Assembly: GCF_035621135.1 (NCBI RefSeq)
Contig: NZ_CP141728.1
Coordinates: 1,984,001 to 2,048,000, forward strand
DNA: 64,000 bases
Direction of reading: 5' to 3'
Origin: Sinanaerobacter sp. ZZT-01
GTDB lineage: Bacteria > Bacillota > Clostridia > Peptostreptococcales > Anaerovoracaceae
The notes under the pieces were generated by a model. That model had not been told where the DNA came from and searched no databases. It saw only the letters and a program-made list of their open reading frames with translations. Shown here piece by piece: positions 8,084 through 15,617 of the stretch (positions are counted from its first letter, which is position 1; every line of letters begins with the position of its first letter). The position numbers and the translations under genes are program-made.

Positions 8084-8199
8084 CAATCTGATTTATCATC
8101 AGGCTTTCTGATAAATTTTGCAATGCCGCTAATTTTAATTGCGTTATTGGAATAATCTTTAGCAAGTTGTGCTAACGGATCGTTTAGACTTTTTTTCAT
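8044..8199 (-). pseudogene. Convergent 51-codon ORF, probably a truncated gene
   Basis: A minus-strand ORF starts at 8199 behind a near-perfect ribosome site (AAAAGGAGGG, 5 nt spacing). It begins MKKSLNDPLAQLAKDYSNNA and its last codons run antisense through the FecCD fragment. I do not recognise the family. The good start but borrowed C-terminus suggests two gene starts were joined tail to tail by a deletion near 8084. It could also be a real small protein. Confidence 0.4.
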
Positions 8200-8241
8200 A
8201 ATAGCCCTCCTTTTAAAGATTTGTTTCTATCATACAATAAA

Positions 8242-8300
8242 GTAAACAGTAAAGTCTAATGGTATATTAATAATTACTACCCCATTCTGTTTACAGTAAA
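8242..8300. promoter_or_regulatory. Paired TTTAC/GTAAA sites
   Basis: GTAAACAGTAAA (8242-8253) lies in the probable promoter region of the truncated minus-strand ORF. TTTACAGTAAA (8290-8300) is a perfect 11-bp palindrome. The pair resembles TetR-type operators. No regulator gene survives beside them. Confidence 0.35.
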
Positions 8301-8359
8301 ACCTACCTGATTCCATTCCATTTTTTTACCAATGTGCAGATTATAACAATATTCAGTTC

Positions 8360-8410
8360 TTGTCATTCTTGTATCTATCCTTTATCATGGAAGAAATATC
8401 GTTTACGATA
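8360..8410 (+). promoter_or_regulatory. Promoter and palindrome before the flavoprotein gene
   Basis: TTGTCA (8360-8365) and TATCAT (8383-8388) are 17 bp apart. The palindrome TATCG-TTTA-CGATA (8397-8410) sits at the expected transcription start, a repressor-like position. Confidence 0.55.
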
Positions 8411-8443
8411 GTACGCAGATTTTACTTGATGGAGGTAGAGAGT

Positions 8444-9076
8444 ATGAAAGTTGTTGCATTTAATGGAAGCCCTAAAAAAGAAGGGAATACGTACCATGCA
8501 TTGAAATTAGTTGCAGAGCAGCTGGAAAAGGCAGGTATTGAGGTTGAAATCATCCATGTGGGCAATCAGACGTTAAAGGGATGTATGGGGTGTAACGCCT
8601 GTGCAAAGAATAGAAACGACCGATGTATCATAGAAGAGGACGAAGTCAATGAGTGGATACAGAAAATGATAGAAGCGGATGGAATTATTTTAGGCTCACC
8701 GGTCTATTTTTCAGCTATTGGTGGAACGATGAAGTCATTTTTGGACAGGGCATTTTATGTTACAAGCATGAGCGGTGCATTGCGGCATAAGGTAGGTGCT
8801 TCGGTTGCGGCAGTACGCCGTTCGGGCGGAGTTCCTGTATTTAATCAGCTGAACAATTATATAAACTATGCAGAGATGCTTATGCCGAGCTCAAATTATT
8901 GGAATGTTATTTACGGAAGAGCTCCGGGGGAAGTGCTCAGCGATGAGGAAGGAAAACAAATTATGAGTGTGCTGGGAGAGAACATGGCATGGCTGATGAA
9001 TCTAGTTGAAAATGGAAAAGGTACAGTAAAAGAACCGGAAAAAGCAAGAAAAGTCTTTACAAATTTTGTACGTTAA
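8444..9076 (+). CDS. Flavodoxin-fold NAD(P)H-dependent FMN reductase / iron-sulfur flavoprotein-like
   Basis: This 210-residue cytosolic flavoprotein begins MKVVAFNGSPKKEGNT, the FMN phosphate-binding loop of the flavodoxin_2/FMN_red fold. A cysteine cluster follows (CMGCNAC, plus C in NDRC), as in iron-sulfur flavoproteins. GSPVYFSAIGGTMKSFLDR is the second FMN loop. The physiological electron donor and acceptor cannot be told. The ATG at 8444 follows GGAGG by 8 nt; the longer frame from 8360 would begin inside the promoter. Probably monocistronic. Confidence 0.85.
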   Translation: MKVVAFNGSPKKEGNTYHALKLVAEQLEKAGIEVEIIHVGNQTLKGCMGCNACAKNRNDRCIIEEDEVNEWIQKMIEADGIILGSPVYFSAIGGTMKSFLDRAFYVTSMSGALRHKVGASVAAVRRSGGVPVFNQLNNYINYAEMLMPSSNYWNVIYGRAPGEVLSDEEGKQIMSVLGENMAWLMNLVENGKGTVKEPEKARKVFTNFVR

Positions 9077-9133
9077 AGAAAAGAGATAGATTGAACAGCA
9101 ATGTAAGAGAAAATGTGCGGTCAATTCTACTTA

Positions 9134-9199
9134 GAATATTTTCTAAATAGATATTGACCGTTTTGTTTGTTTGTGATAGTATCTATTTAGAAAATATTC
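9134..9199 (+). promoter_or_regulatory. sdpR-like promoter flanked by a perfect 20-bp inverted repeat
   Basis: Arms at 9134-9153 and 9180-9199 are exact reverse complements (core TTTCTAAATAGATA). Between them lie TTGACC (9154-9159) and, 17 bp on, TAGTAT (9177-9182), so the promoter sits inside the repeat. This is a strong candidate operator for the ArsR-type regulator encoded immediately downstream. Confidence 0.8.
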
Positions 9200-9220
9200 A
9201 AAATAGACATGGAGGAAAAA

Positions 9221-9502
9221 ATGGGATTTCCGGAAACATTTAAAGCACTGTCTGATCCGATTCGCCGTGAGATTTTAGAAATGCTAAAAGATACAAAATT
9301 GTCAGCAGGGGAGATTTCAGAACGATTTGATATGACACCTGCGACGATTTCCTATCATTTATCACAGCTTAAAAAAGCAGGACTTATTTTTGAGACAAAA
9401 TATAAAAATTATATTTATTATGAAATACAGGTATCTGTATTTGAAGAAGTAATGCTCTGGATTTCACAGTTTGGAGGGAAAAAAAATGAGAAAGAAGAAT
9501 GA
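9221..9502 (+). CDS. ArsR-family autorepressor, SdpR-like
   Basis: This 93-residue winged-helix protein opens FPETFKALSDPIRREILEML, the typical ArsR/SmtB start, then the HTH (SAGEISERFDMTPATISYHLSQLKKAGL) and beta wing. It has no CxC metal motif, which fits SdpR-like regulators that respond to a membrane partner rather than a metal. The ATG at 9221 follows GGAGG; the ATG at 9209 would precede that site. Its end overlaps the SdpI-like gene by 17 nt. It is probably autoregulated through the large inverted repeat. Confidence 0.88.
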   Translation: MGFPETFKALSDPIRREILEMLKDTKLSAGEISERFDMTPATISYHLSQLKKAGLIFETKYKNYIYYEIQVSVFEEVMLWISQFGGKKNEKEE

Positions 9503-10124
9503 TTTTTCAATTTGGATTACAACGTTAGTTTGTCTTTTGCCGATGATATTATCAATCGTACTGTATGATAAATTACCGGAGCAGGTAGCAGTTCATTTTG
9601 ATAGTATGGGGAAACCCAATGGTTATGCGCCTCGTTTTGTGGCGGCATTTGGCATCCCATTGCTTATGGCCGCAATTAATTTGTTTACACATGTTGTTTT
9701 AAATTCAGATCCCAAAAAAGGGAATGCTTCTATCGTAATGCGGAGAATCGCAAAATGGATTATTCCGATTCTAACGGTTTTATTAGTTCCTGCGACTTTA
9801 TTTATGGCGATGGGGATGGATATTCCACTTCAGATGATGGTACCTTGCTTTGTAGGAGTTCTAATCATTGCCTGTGGAAATTATATGCCGAAGAGCAAGC
9901 AAAATTATACAGTTGGAATTAAGCTCCCATGGACTTTGAACAGTGAAACAAATTGGAATAAGACACACCGCATGGCTGGATATGTTTGGATTGCAGGCGG
10001 AATACTTTTAGTTCTAAGCAGCTTTTTTGAAGTCTACGCATTTCCAATTACGATAGGGGTGATTCTTCTTTTGGCAGTGATCCCATTCTTGTACTCCTAT
10101 TTTTTATATAAAAAGGGAATTTAG
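9486..10124 (+). CDS. SdpI-family membrane protein (DUF1648)
   Basis: This 212-residue membrane protein has about six hydrophobic segments. The N-terminal DUF1648 signature is clear: a helix, then YDKLPEQVAVHFDSMGKPNG. The SdpI-type second half has YMPKSKQNYTVGIKLPWTL and NWNKTHRMAGY. In Bacillus SdpI gives immunity to the SDP toxin and sequesters the repressor SdpR. The identical gene order here suggests the same signalling logic. No toxin gene is adjacent, so the signal is unknown. The ATG at 9486 has GGAGGG upstream and lies inside the regulator gene, implying coupled translation. Confidence 0.88.
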   Translation: MRKKNDFSIWITTLVCLLPMILSIVLYDKLPEQVAVHFDSMGKPNGYAPRFVAAFGIPLLMAAINLFTHVVLNSDPKKGNASIVMRRIAKWIIPILTVLLVPATLFMAMGMDIPLQMMVPCFVGVLIIACGNYMPKSKQNYTVGIKLPWTLNSETNWNKTHRMAGYVWIAGGILLVLSSFFEVYAFPITIGVILLLAVIPFLYSYFLYKKGI

Positions 10125-10160
10125 TTCAGAAGGAGATCGAGTAAAAAAGCAGAGGATAAA

Positions 10161-11066
10161 ATGCAAATCAATCGATTATTTGAAATTATATACTTACTGC
10201 TGGATAAAAAAACAATCACGGCAGGTGAATTAGCAAAACGGTTTGAAGTGTCGTCTCGCACCATCTATAGGGACATTGATACACTGTCACAAGCAGGTAT
10301 TCCTATTTATACGACAAAAGGCGTTGGGGGCGGAATTCATTTAACGGATAATTTTGTTTTAAATAAATCCGTTTTGACCGAAATGGAGCAAAAGAATATT
10401 TTATCATCTTTGCAAGGGATGAATGCTTTAAAAGTAAATGAGATGCAGCCTATATTAAATAAACTTTCTGCACTCTTTGGTGAAGAACAAAATGAATGGA
10501 TCGAGGTGGATTTTTCTTACTGGAATCCGGAAAATCCGATTGGTAAACATTTTTCACTTCTCAAAGAAGCGATCTTTACTTCAAATGTTCTACAGTTCAA
10601 TTATAGTGGAGCCAATGGAAGTGCAGAAGTGCGCATTGTTGAACCAACGAAATTGATTTTTAAAGGAGCTGCTTGGTATTTACAGGCATGGTGCAGGTTT
10701 CGGCAGGATTTTCGCTTCTTTAAACTATCTCGCATGGACAATCTTACAATGCTTGAAGACCACTTTATTCGTCGTACACTACCAAAAACTGATACTTTTC
10801 AAAAAGAGGAAGATTTTAAAATGGTGCAAGTAAAGGCCATGATTTCATCTAAGATGGAATATCGTGTGCGGGATGATTTTTCTAAGAAGCAATTTAAGCG
10901 GCAAAAAGATGGAAGTTTTCTAGTTACTTTTGAGATGCCAGAGCATGAATGGCTGTATGAATACCTTTTAGCATATGGAGCAGAGATAAAAGTGCTTGAA
11001 CCTGAGCATGTTAAGAAGGAACTCATTTACCGATTTAAAACAGCATTAAATCAATATGAAATATGA
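10161..11066 (+). CDS. YafY-type HTH regulator with WYL domain
   Basis: This 301-residue transcription regulator has an HTH_11 domain at about 1-60 (GELAKRFEVSSRTIYRDIDTLSQAG, then a basic GGGI wing). The WYL domain is at about 135-215, where the motif appears as AWYLQAWC. A WCX-like C-terminal domain follows. WYL domains bind small ligands or nucleic acid. AGAGGA precedes the start. It lies directly upstream of a GyrI-like effector-binding protein, a frequent pairing, and may regulate it. Confidence 0.88.
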   Translation: MQINRLFEIIYLLLDKKTITAGELAKRFEVSSRTIYRDIDTLSQAGIPIYTTKGVGGGIHLTDNFVLNKSVLTEMEQKNILSSLQGMNALKVNEMQPILNKLSALFGEEQNEWIEVDFSYWNPENPIGKHFSLLKEAIFTSNVLQFNYSGANGSAEVRIVEPTKLIFKGAAWYLQAWCRFRQDFRFFKLSRMDNLTMLEDHFIRRTLPKTDTFQKEEDFKMVQVKAMISSKMEYRVRDDFSKKQFKRQKDGSFLVTFEMPEHEWLYEYLLAYGAEIKVLEPEHVKKELIYRFKTALNQYEI

Positions 11067-11132
11067 CGTACTGATGTCCTATTTGTTCTGTTATGCTGGA
11101 TGTAACACATAAATAGAAAAGGGGAATGTCAT

Positions 11133-11591
11133 ATGAAATATGAGCTAATTACATTGGAAGAAAAAACAATTTTGGGGCTAAATACCTGTACAAGAAATCT
11201 TGATCCGAAGATGGAAGAAATCATTGGGGAGTTATGGAAAAAGTTATTTGAAAGTGGTGTTTTTCTTACCATTAAAAATAGGGTAAATGAACATTCAATT
11301 GGTCTGTATTCTGACTATGAAGCGGACGAAAACGGGACGTATGAGGTTACGGTTGGGTGTGAAGTAAGTCGTGTGGACGAAAAAATAGAAGGATTGGTTG
11401 AAAAACATATCCCAGCAGGACATTATGCAAAATTTGTTGCCTTTGGTGACAAGGTAGAAGCTGTAAGAGAAGCGTGGAAAACCATTTGGGAGCTGCCATT
11501 GAAACGAACCTTCAGTGGAGACTTTGAAGAATATGTCAGCATGTCGGAAAATGGAGAATGTGAAGTAAATATCTATATAGCGGTCGAATAA
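11133..11591 (+). CDS. GyrI-like / AraC effector-binding domain protein
   Basis: This 152-residue stand-alone effector-binding fold opens MKYELITLEEKTILGLNTCT. Typical features are the W-K-LFE helix, the acidic YEVTVGCEV strand and the ending CEVNIYIAVE. Members bind small hydrophobic or cationic compounds, or hydrolyse them, and lack a DNA-binding domain. AAAAGGGG precedes the start. It is co-directional with the WYL regulator 66 nt upstream. Confidence 0.83.
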   Translation: MKYELITLEEKTILGLNTCTRNLDPKMEEIIGELWKKLFESGVFLTIKNRVNEHSIGLYSDYEADENGTYEVTVGCEVSRVDEKIEGLVEKHIPAGHYAKFVAFGDKVEAVREAWKTIWELPLKRTFSGDFEEYVSMSENGECEVNIYIAVE

Positions 11592-11608
11592 AGGGCGTTT
11601 ACCTTCTA

Positions 11609-11637
11609 TTGACATTGTTTCCCAATACCTTTAAGCT
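11609..11637 (+). promoter_or_regulatory. Promoter of the chemoreceptor-like gene
   Basis: TTGACA (11609-11614) and TAAGCT (11632-11637) are 17 bp apart, about 50 nt before the start codon. Confidence 0.5.
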
Positions 11638-11688
11638 TAAAAAGAGAAATATTCTTTTAAAACAATCACAGAGGAAGGAACAGGGAAG

Positions 11689-12510
11689 ATGTTAAAAGGT
11701 AATGATTTACTAAATCAGCTATTAGCTGTGGGGCCGTATTTTAAAAATATCTTTGGAAAAGACTTGGTTGTTTGGATTTCGGATACAAAGAATATACTGG
11801 GTTATTTTCCGGGAGACCGATTTGATGTTGGATCTGATGGTGTTTTGACAAAGGATGATCCAATGTACCTTGCAATGAAAAACAGAAAAGCAGCACAAAC
11901 TTATATGCCTGCGGGGATAGCAGGGATTCCGTTTAAGGAAATTGACAATCCGGTATTTGACGATAAAAATAACGTGATTGGATGCATAACGGTTGGAATT
12001 GGATTGGATCAGGAGCTAAAAGTTGTTGAAGTAGCAGAGCGCATTGATGAAGCCGTGAGCAATATAGGAGTGTCAGTAAATGATGTTGCATCCTCTTCTG
12101 ATAACATTCGAAATAAAGAAAAAGAATTGAGAGATAATATTAATACAGTAAATGAGCTGGCGAAAGAAATCAGTAAGGTGTTGACTTTTACAAAGAAAAT
12201 TGCAGATCAAACAAATTTATTAGGGCTGAATGCAGCCATTGAAGCTGCCAGAGCCGGCGAACATGGTGTAGGCTTTAGTGTCGTTGCGAATGAAATTCGC
12301 AAGATGTCCGCAGATTCCTTAGAAACGGCAAAGAATATTGAAGCGTTAATTAAGCAAATCAATGATGCAAATCGAATTACGTTGGAAAATTCGCAGGCTG
12401 CTTATGCAGCAACGGAAGGACAAGTTAACGAAACAGAGAAAGCAAAAGCGGAGATTAAGGACCTGAAAAACATTTCAGAAGAATTGAAAGCAATCTCAAA
12501 AGAAATATAA
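11689..12510 (+). CDS. Soluble methyl-accepting chemotaxis-like sensor
   Basis: This 273-residue receptor has no membrane helices. The N-terminal 115 residues form a small sensor domain ([16 protein letters not shown]...[10 protein letters not shown]). The signalling helices carry the conserved hairpin tip around [18 protein letters not shown] (about 175-192), where CheA and CheW dock. The coiled coil is short compared with full receptors. No che or flagellar genes are in the window, so it may signal to a remote array or to another kinase. A strong terminator follows. Confidence 0.88.
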   Translation: MLKGNDLLNQLLAVGPYFKNIFGKDLVVWISDTKNILGYFPGDRFDVGSDGVLTKDDPMYLAMKNRKAAQTYMPAGIAGIPFKEIDNPVFDDKNNVIGCITVGIGLDQELKVVEVAERIDEAVSNIGVSVNDVASSSDNIRNKEKELRDNINTVNELAKEISKVLTFTKKIADQTNLLGLNAAIEAARAGEHGVGFSVVANEIRKMSADSLETAKNIEALIKQINDANRITLENSQAAYAATEGQVNETEKAKAEIKDLKNISEELKAISKEI

Positions 12511-12557
12511 AAGTGTAATGAGTCATTCAGCAGTGATATTTCTTATACTATAAAAAT

Positions 12558-12605
12558 AAAACCGATAAGTCTATTGAAAGATCAATAGACTTATCGGTTT
12601 TTTAT
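12558..12605 (+). terminator. Strong terminator after the chemoreceptor-like gene
   Basis: A perfect stem of 18 bp (AAACCGATAAGTCTATTG at 12559-12576, with 12583-12600) and a 6-nt loop are followed by TTTTT. The flanking A and T runs could make it work on both strands, between convergent genes. Confidence 0.9.
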
Positions 12606-12670
12606 GTGCTTTTTGTTCCGGCTACTTATGTTTAAAATAAAAATCATTCAAAGTAGTGGAAGAAATTGTC

Positions 12671-13324
12671 CTATATCAAAAATTGTTCCAGTGGTTCATT
12701 TTTATAATATTCTTTTACTGCTCTGTCGAAGTTTGCAGCGATATAGTTTTTATCTGCCCCATGTTCAAATAGCAAAATAAATATTCTTGACAAATCATAT
12801 CTTAATTCTTCTGTCATCAGTCGACTGCTGCTTAATGTCTGTGTCGCATGGTTGTAAATAGGTAGAATTTGCCTTGCTTGGAGGCAGGCACGCCATAGAC
12901 TGGAATTGCCAAAGGAATCTAAAGCATTTACATCTGCACCCAGCTCCGCAATTCTTTTTAAAATTTTGAATGAAAGATCCGCTTCTTCCTTTGTATGCAT
13001 CACTTTTAAACCACCATGTAATTCAGAATTTACATTCCATCTGCTGCACATAATTGCTGCATTAATCGCATCGTGAATGACAGGTGTTCTCCACTCGTTG
13101 CAGCAAGAATCAGCTTCTATGAAGTTCACATCTGCACCTAAGTCTAAAAGTAATTCTGCAACAGTAAAGTTTCCGGTTTTTAAAGAGACCTGCAAAGGAG
13201 ATTGACCATCATCTTTTTTAGGAGGTTGTTTCGCAGTACAAGCAATTAATTCTGACTTGCGTTCAAGAAGCTGCTTTACCGTTTCAAAATCATTTTTACG
13301 AATGGCGATAAATAATTTTTTCAA
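12671..13324 (-). CDS. Ankyrin-repeat protein
   Basis: This 217-residue soluble protein has ankyrin repeats. The clearest are IRKNDFETVKQLLERKSELI, then SPLQVSLKTGNFTVAELLLDLGADVNFIEADS, and GADVNALDSFGNSSLWRACL. A final LFEHGADKNYIA unit caps it. There is no signal peptide or catalytic domain, so a protein-binding role is likely and the partner is unknown. The minus-strand start has AGGAGAAGC upstream. It is convergent with the chemoreceptor and probably a single-gene unit. Confidence 0.82.
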   Translation of the reverse strand: MKKLFIAIRKNDFETVKQLLERKSELIACTAKQPPKKDDGQSPLQVSLKTGNFTVAELLLDLGADVNFIEADSCCNEWRTPVIHDAINAAIMCSRWNVNSELHGGLKVMHTKEEADLSFKILKRIAELGADVNALDSFGNSSLWRACLQARQILPIYNHATQTLSSSRLMTEELRYDLSRIFILLFEHGADKNYIAANFDRAVKEYYKNEPLEQFLI

Positions 13325-13445
13325 TACGCTTCTCCTTTTTTCGAATAGAAAATATCTAACCGATTATAGAATTATATTTCCATTTAAAATTAAAAAAATC
13401 AGGTCACAATAGATGCAATCATGTATCTATTTTAGCCTGATAATT

Positions 13446-13522
13446 TGGTACGCCCGGCAGGGGTCGAACCTGTGGCCTTCAGAGTCGGAGTCTGACGCTC
13501 TATCCAGCTGAGCTACGGGCGC
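13446..13522 (-). tRNA. tRNA-Arg (anticodon CCG)
   Basis: Read on the minus strand this 77-nt gene folds into a cloverleaf. The acceptor arm is GCGCCCG/CGGGCGT, with a G-U first pair. The D-arm contains GCTC...GAGC. The anticodon arm is TCAGA/TCTGA around loop CTCCGAC, giving anticodon CCG. The T-loop is GTTCGAC. CCA is encoded at 13446-13448. Confidence 0.95.
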
Positions 13523-13703
13523 ATATTGCATTAATATAATAACAGAATCCTTTTAATGAGTCAAATTTCATTTTTACAAAAAGGTATATCAATAAATAGT
13601 ATGTTGAAAATTTAAGGTAAGTTTTCCTAGGTATGCTAAATTTAAATCTATAAAAAAGATATATTATTCTGAAAAATCAACATAAAATAGAGAATAAGTA
13701 AGT

Positions 13704-14447
13704 ATGATAAAATATTACAGCATTCTACTTTATACTGTCGTCTTACTCTTTTTCTTTTTTGCGATTCATGCTATGATAATAATGCATGACTATTTGATTT
13801 ATAATAAAGTATTAGAAATAAAAAAGAATAGACGTCAGATTAGGAAAAAGAAAGAGGAAAAAAGAAAAAACATGGAACAGTCAAAGTTAGAAAAACTGAA
13901 TACACTGTATGAGAAGCTGGCCGATACCATTGCAGAAGAACAAATTGATCGCTTGGAAGGGAAAGGATATGCAGTAGGAAAGCACTATGCAAATTGTGAG
14001 AAAAAACTTATGGTCGTAGGAAAGACTTTTTCATTTGAGGATACCGAATTTTGGGGACCGCTTCAGCATATTACAGAACACTTTTTAGGACAACATAGTC
14101 CGGAGTGGATGGAGCATGTAGCTTGGAGCAGCTTATATAAATTAATTCCGAGGGATGGATCGAAGCTGTCTCAAGAGCTGATGGAACAGCAAAAAGAATT
14201 ATGTAAAGAAATTATCTGTGCGGAGTTGGAGCTGCTTGATCCGACACATGTTCTGTTCTTAACTGGCTGGACAGGGATATGGGATTTTGATCTTCCAATT
14301 GCATCTCTTCTTAAAGGGGAGACACTGGAAGGAGTTGGGCAGACCGAATCAGGCGCATTGCTTATGGTGACTCGTTCCAATGTACGTCAACTTGAAGGCA
14401 AATTTGTTCACGATATTATGGATTGTATCAAGAGTTACGAAAAGTAG
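13704..14447 (+). CDS. Membrane-anchored protein of unknown function, possibly uracil-DNA-glycosylase-like
   Basis: I do not recognise this 247-residue protein firmly. The N-terminus is one hydrophobic helix (about residues 6-28) followed by a very basic stretch (KKNRRQIRKKKEEKRKN). The remainder is soluble: LMVVGKTFSFEDTEFWG, WSSLYKLIPRDG and LLDPTHVLFLTGW recall the layout of the uracil-DNA glycosylase superfamily. An ATG at 13872 would remove the anchor, and neither start has a strong ribosome site. It lies 81 nt before a clear DNA glycosylase gene on the same strand, which supports the tentative link. Confidence 0.5.
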   Translation: MIKYYSILLYTVVLLFFFFAIHAMIIMHDYLIYNKVLEIKKNRRQIRKKKEEKRKNMEQSKLEKLNTLYEKLADTIAEEQIDRLEGKGYAVGKHYANCEKKLMVVGKTFSFEDTEFWGPLQHITEHFLGQHSPEWMEHVAWSSLYKLIPRDGSKLSQELMEQQKELCKEIICAELELLDPTHVLFLTGWTGIWDFDLPIASLLKGETLEGVGQTESGALLMVTRSNVRQLEGKFVHDIMDCIKSYEK

Positions 14448-14528
14448 GTCATAACTTTCGTTTGTTTTTCGCCGTTTCTTTTATTGAAGATAGAAGGAAG
14501 AAGCTAGATAGAAAGGAATGTGAGTATA

Positions 14529-15023
14529 ATGGAGCGGCTATTTCATCCGTGGAAGCCGGTTTATGATGAAAATTCAAGAATATTGATATTAGGAAGCTTC
14601 CCTTCTCCAAAATCCAGAGAAAATAATTTTTATTACGGACATCCACAAAATATTTTTTGGAAGACAGTGGCAAAAGTATTAAATGAGGAAGAACCATTAC
14701 CGACACCGGAAGAACGCAGGAAATTTCTGTTGAACAGTCGCATTGCAGTATGGGATGTATTGGAAAGTTGTGAAATAATAGGGGCAAGGGATGATAGCAT
14801 TCAAAATCCGACAGCAAATGATTTCAGTGAAATATTTCATCATGCATCGATACAAAAAGTATTTACAACAGGGAAAAAGGGAAGTCAGCTTTATGAGAGA
14901 CTATGCTATCCGGTGAATGGCATCAAGGCAGAATATCTGCCTTCAACAAGCCCTGCAAATCGTGCACTGCAAGCCAAACCGGAGTTTTTGGAGAAATGGG
15001 AGTGTATTAAGCAGTACTTATAA
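14529..15023 (+). CDS. DNA-deoxyinosine (hypoxanthine) glycosylase, UDG family 6
   Basis: This 164-residue base-excision repair enzyme removes deaminated purines such as hypoxanthine. Motif 1, LGSFPSPKSRENNFYYGHPQ, and the following NIFWKTV are characteristic of the family. The final motif is LPSTSPAN. AVWDVLESCEIIGARD, with the catalytic-region acidic residues, is also typical. The ATG at 14529 is about 10 nt after AAAGGAA; a GTG at 14520 is too close to that site. It precedes idi and may be co-transcribed. Confidence 0.88.
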   Translation: MERLFHPWKPVYDENSRILILGSFPSPKSRENNFYYGHPQNIFWKTVAKVLNEEEPLPTPEERRKFLLNSRIAVWDVLESCEIIGARDDSIQNPTANDFSEIFHHASIQKVFTTGKKGSQLYERLCYPVNGIKAEYLPSTSPANRALQAKPEFLEKWECIKQYL

Positions 15024-15089
15024 GATACGGGATAAGACAATCATAGCTTGTCTTTGGGAACAGAGGATAAATAAGGGAAAACAAAATAT

Positions 15090-15617
15090 ATGAGAAATCA
15101 AGTAATTTTAGTCAATCAAAACAATGATCCAATCGGTATGGCTTCAAAGGAGGATGCACATAGTAAACCACTTCTGCACCGGGCCTTTTCTGTGTTTTTA
15201 TACCATGGTGATAGAATGCTGATTCAGCGCAGAGCGTTTGATAAGTATCATTCAGGAGGACTTTGGGCGAATACCTGCTGTTCCCATCCGAGAGAGGATG
15301 AGACGGTCTTGGAAGCTGCTAAGAGCCGCCTGAAAGAAGAAGCAGGCATTTCCTGTGAGCTGTTTCCTCTTTTTGAATTTGTGTATTGTCATCAATTTGA
15401 GGAAAACTTATACGAACATGAATATGATCATGTCTTTATTGGTGACTACAATGGAGAATATCATCCGAATCCAGAGGAAATTTCAGAAATGAAATGGGTT
15501 ACTTTCCAAACATTACAAGAAGAATTGTCAAAAGAACCCGGCAAATTTGCACCTTGGTTTTTATTGGCTGCACCGAAAGTGTTGAGTGAAATACAAAGGA
15601 GAATGAAATTACAATGA
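15090..15617 (+). CDS. idi: Isopentenyl-diphosphate delta-isomerase, type 1
   Basis: This enzyme interconverts isopentenyl and dimethylallyl diphosphate in isoprenoid synthesis. At 175 residues it is a standard-length type 1 enzyme of the Nudix fold. The catalytic cysteine lies in NTCCSHPR (about residues 66-73). The metal-binding region and catalytic glutamate lie in EHEYDHVF (about 110-117). LLHRAFSVFLY precedes the Nudix-like helix KSRLKEEAGI. Its last 4 nt overlap the start of the next gene (ATGA). Confidence 0.93.
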   Translation: MRNQVILVNQNNDPIGMASKEDAHSKPLLHRAFSVFLYHGDRMLIQRRAFDKYHSGGLWANTCCSHPREDETVLEAAKSRLKEEAGISCELFPLFEFVYCHQFEENLYEHEYDHVFIGDYNGEYHPNPEEISEMKWVTFQTLQEELSKEPGKFAPWFLLAAPKVLSEIQRRMKLQ

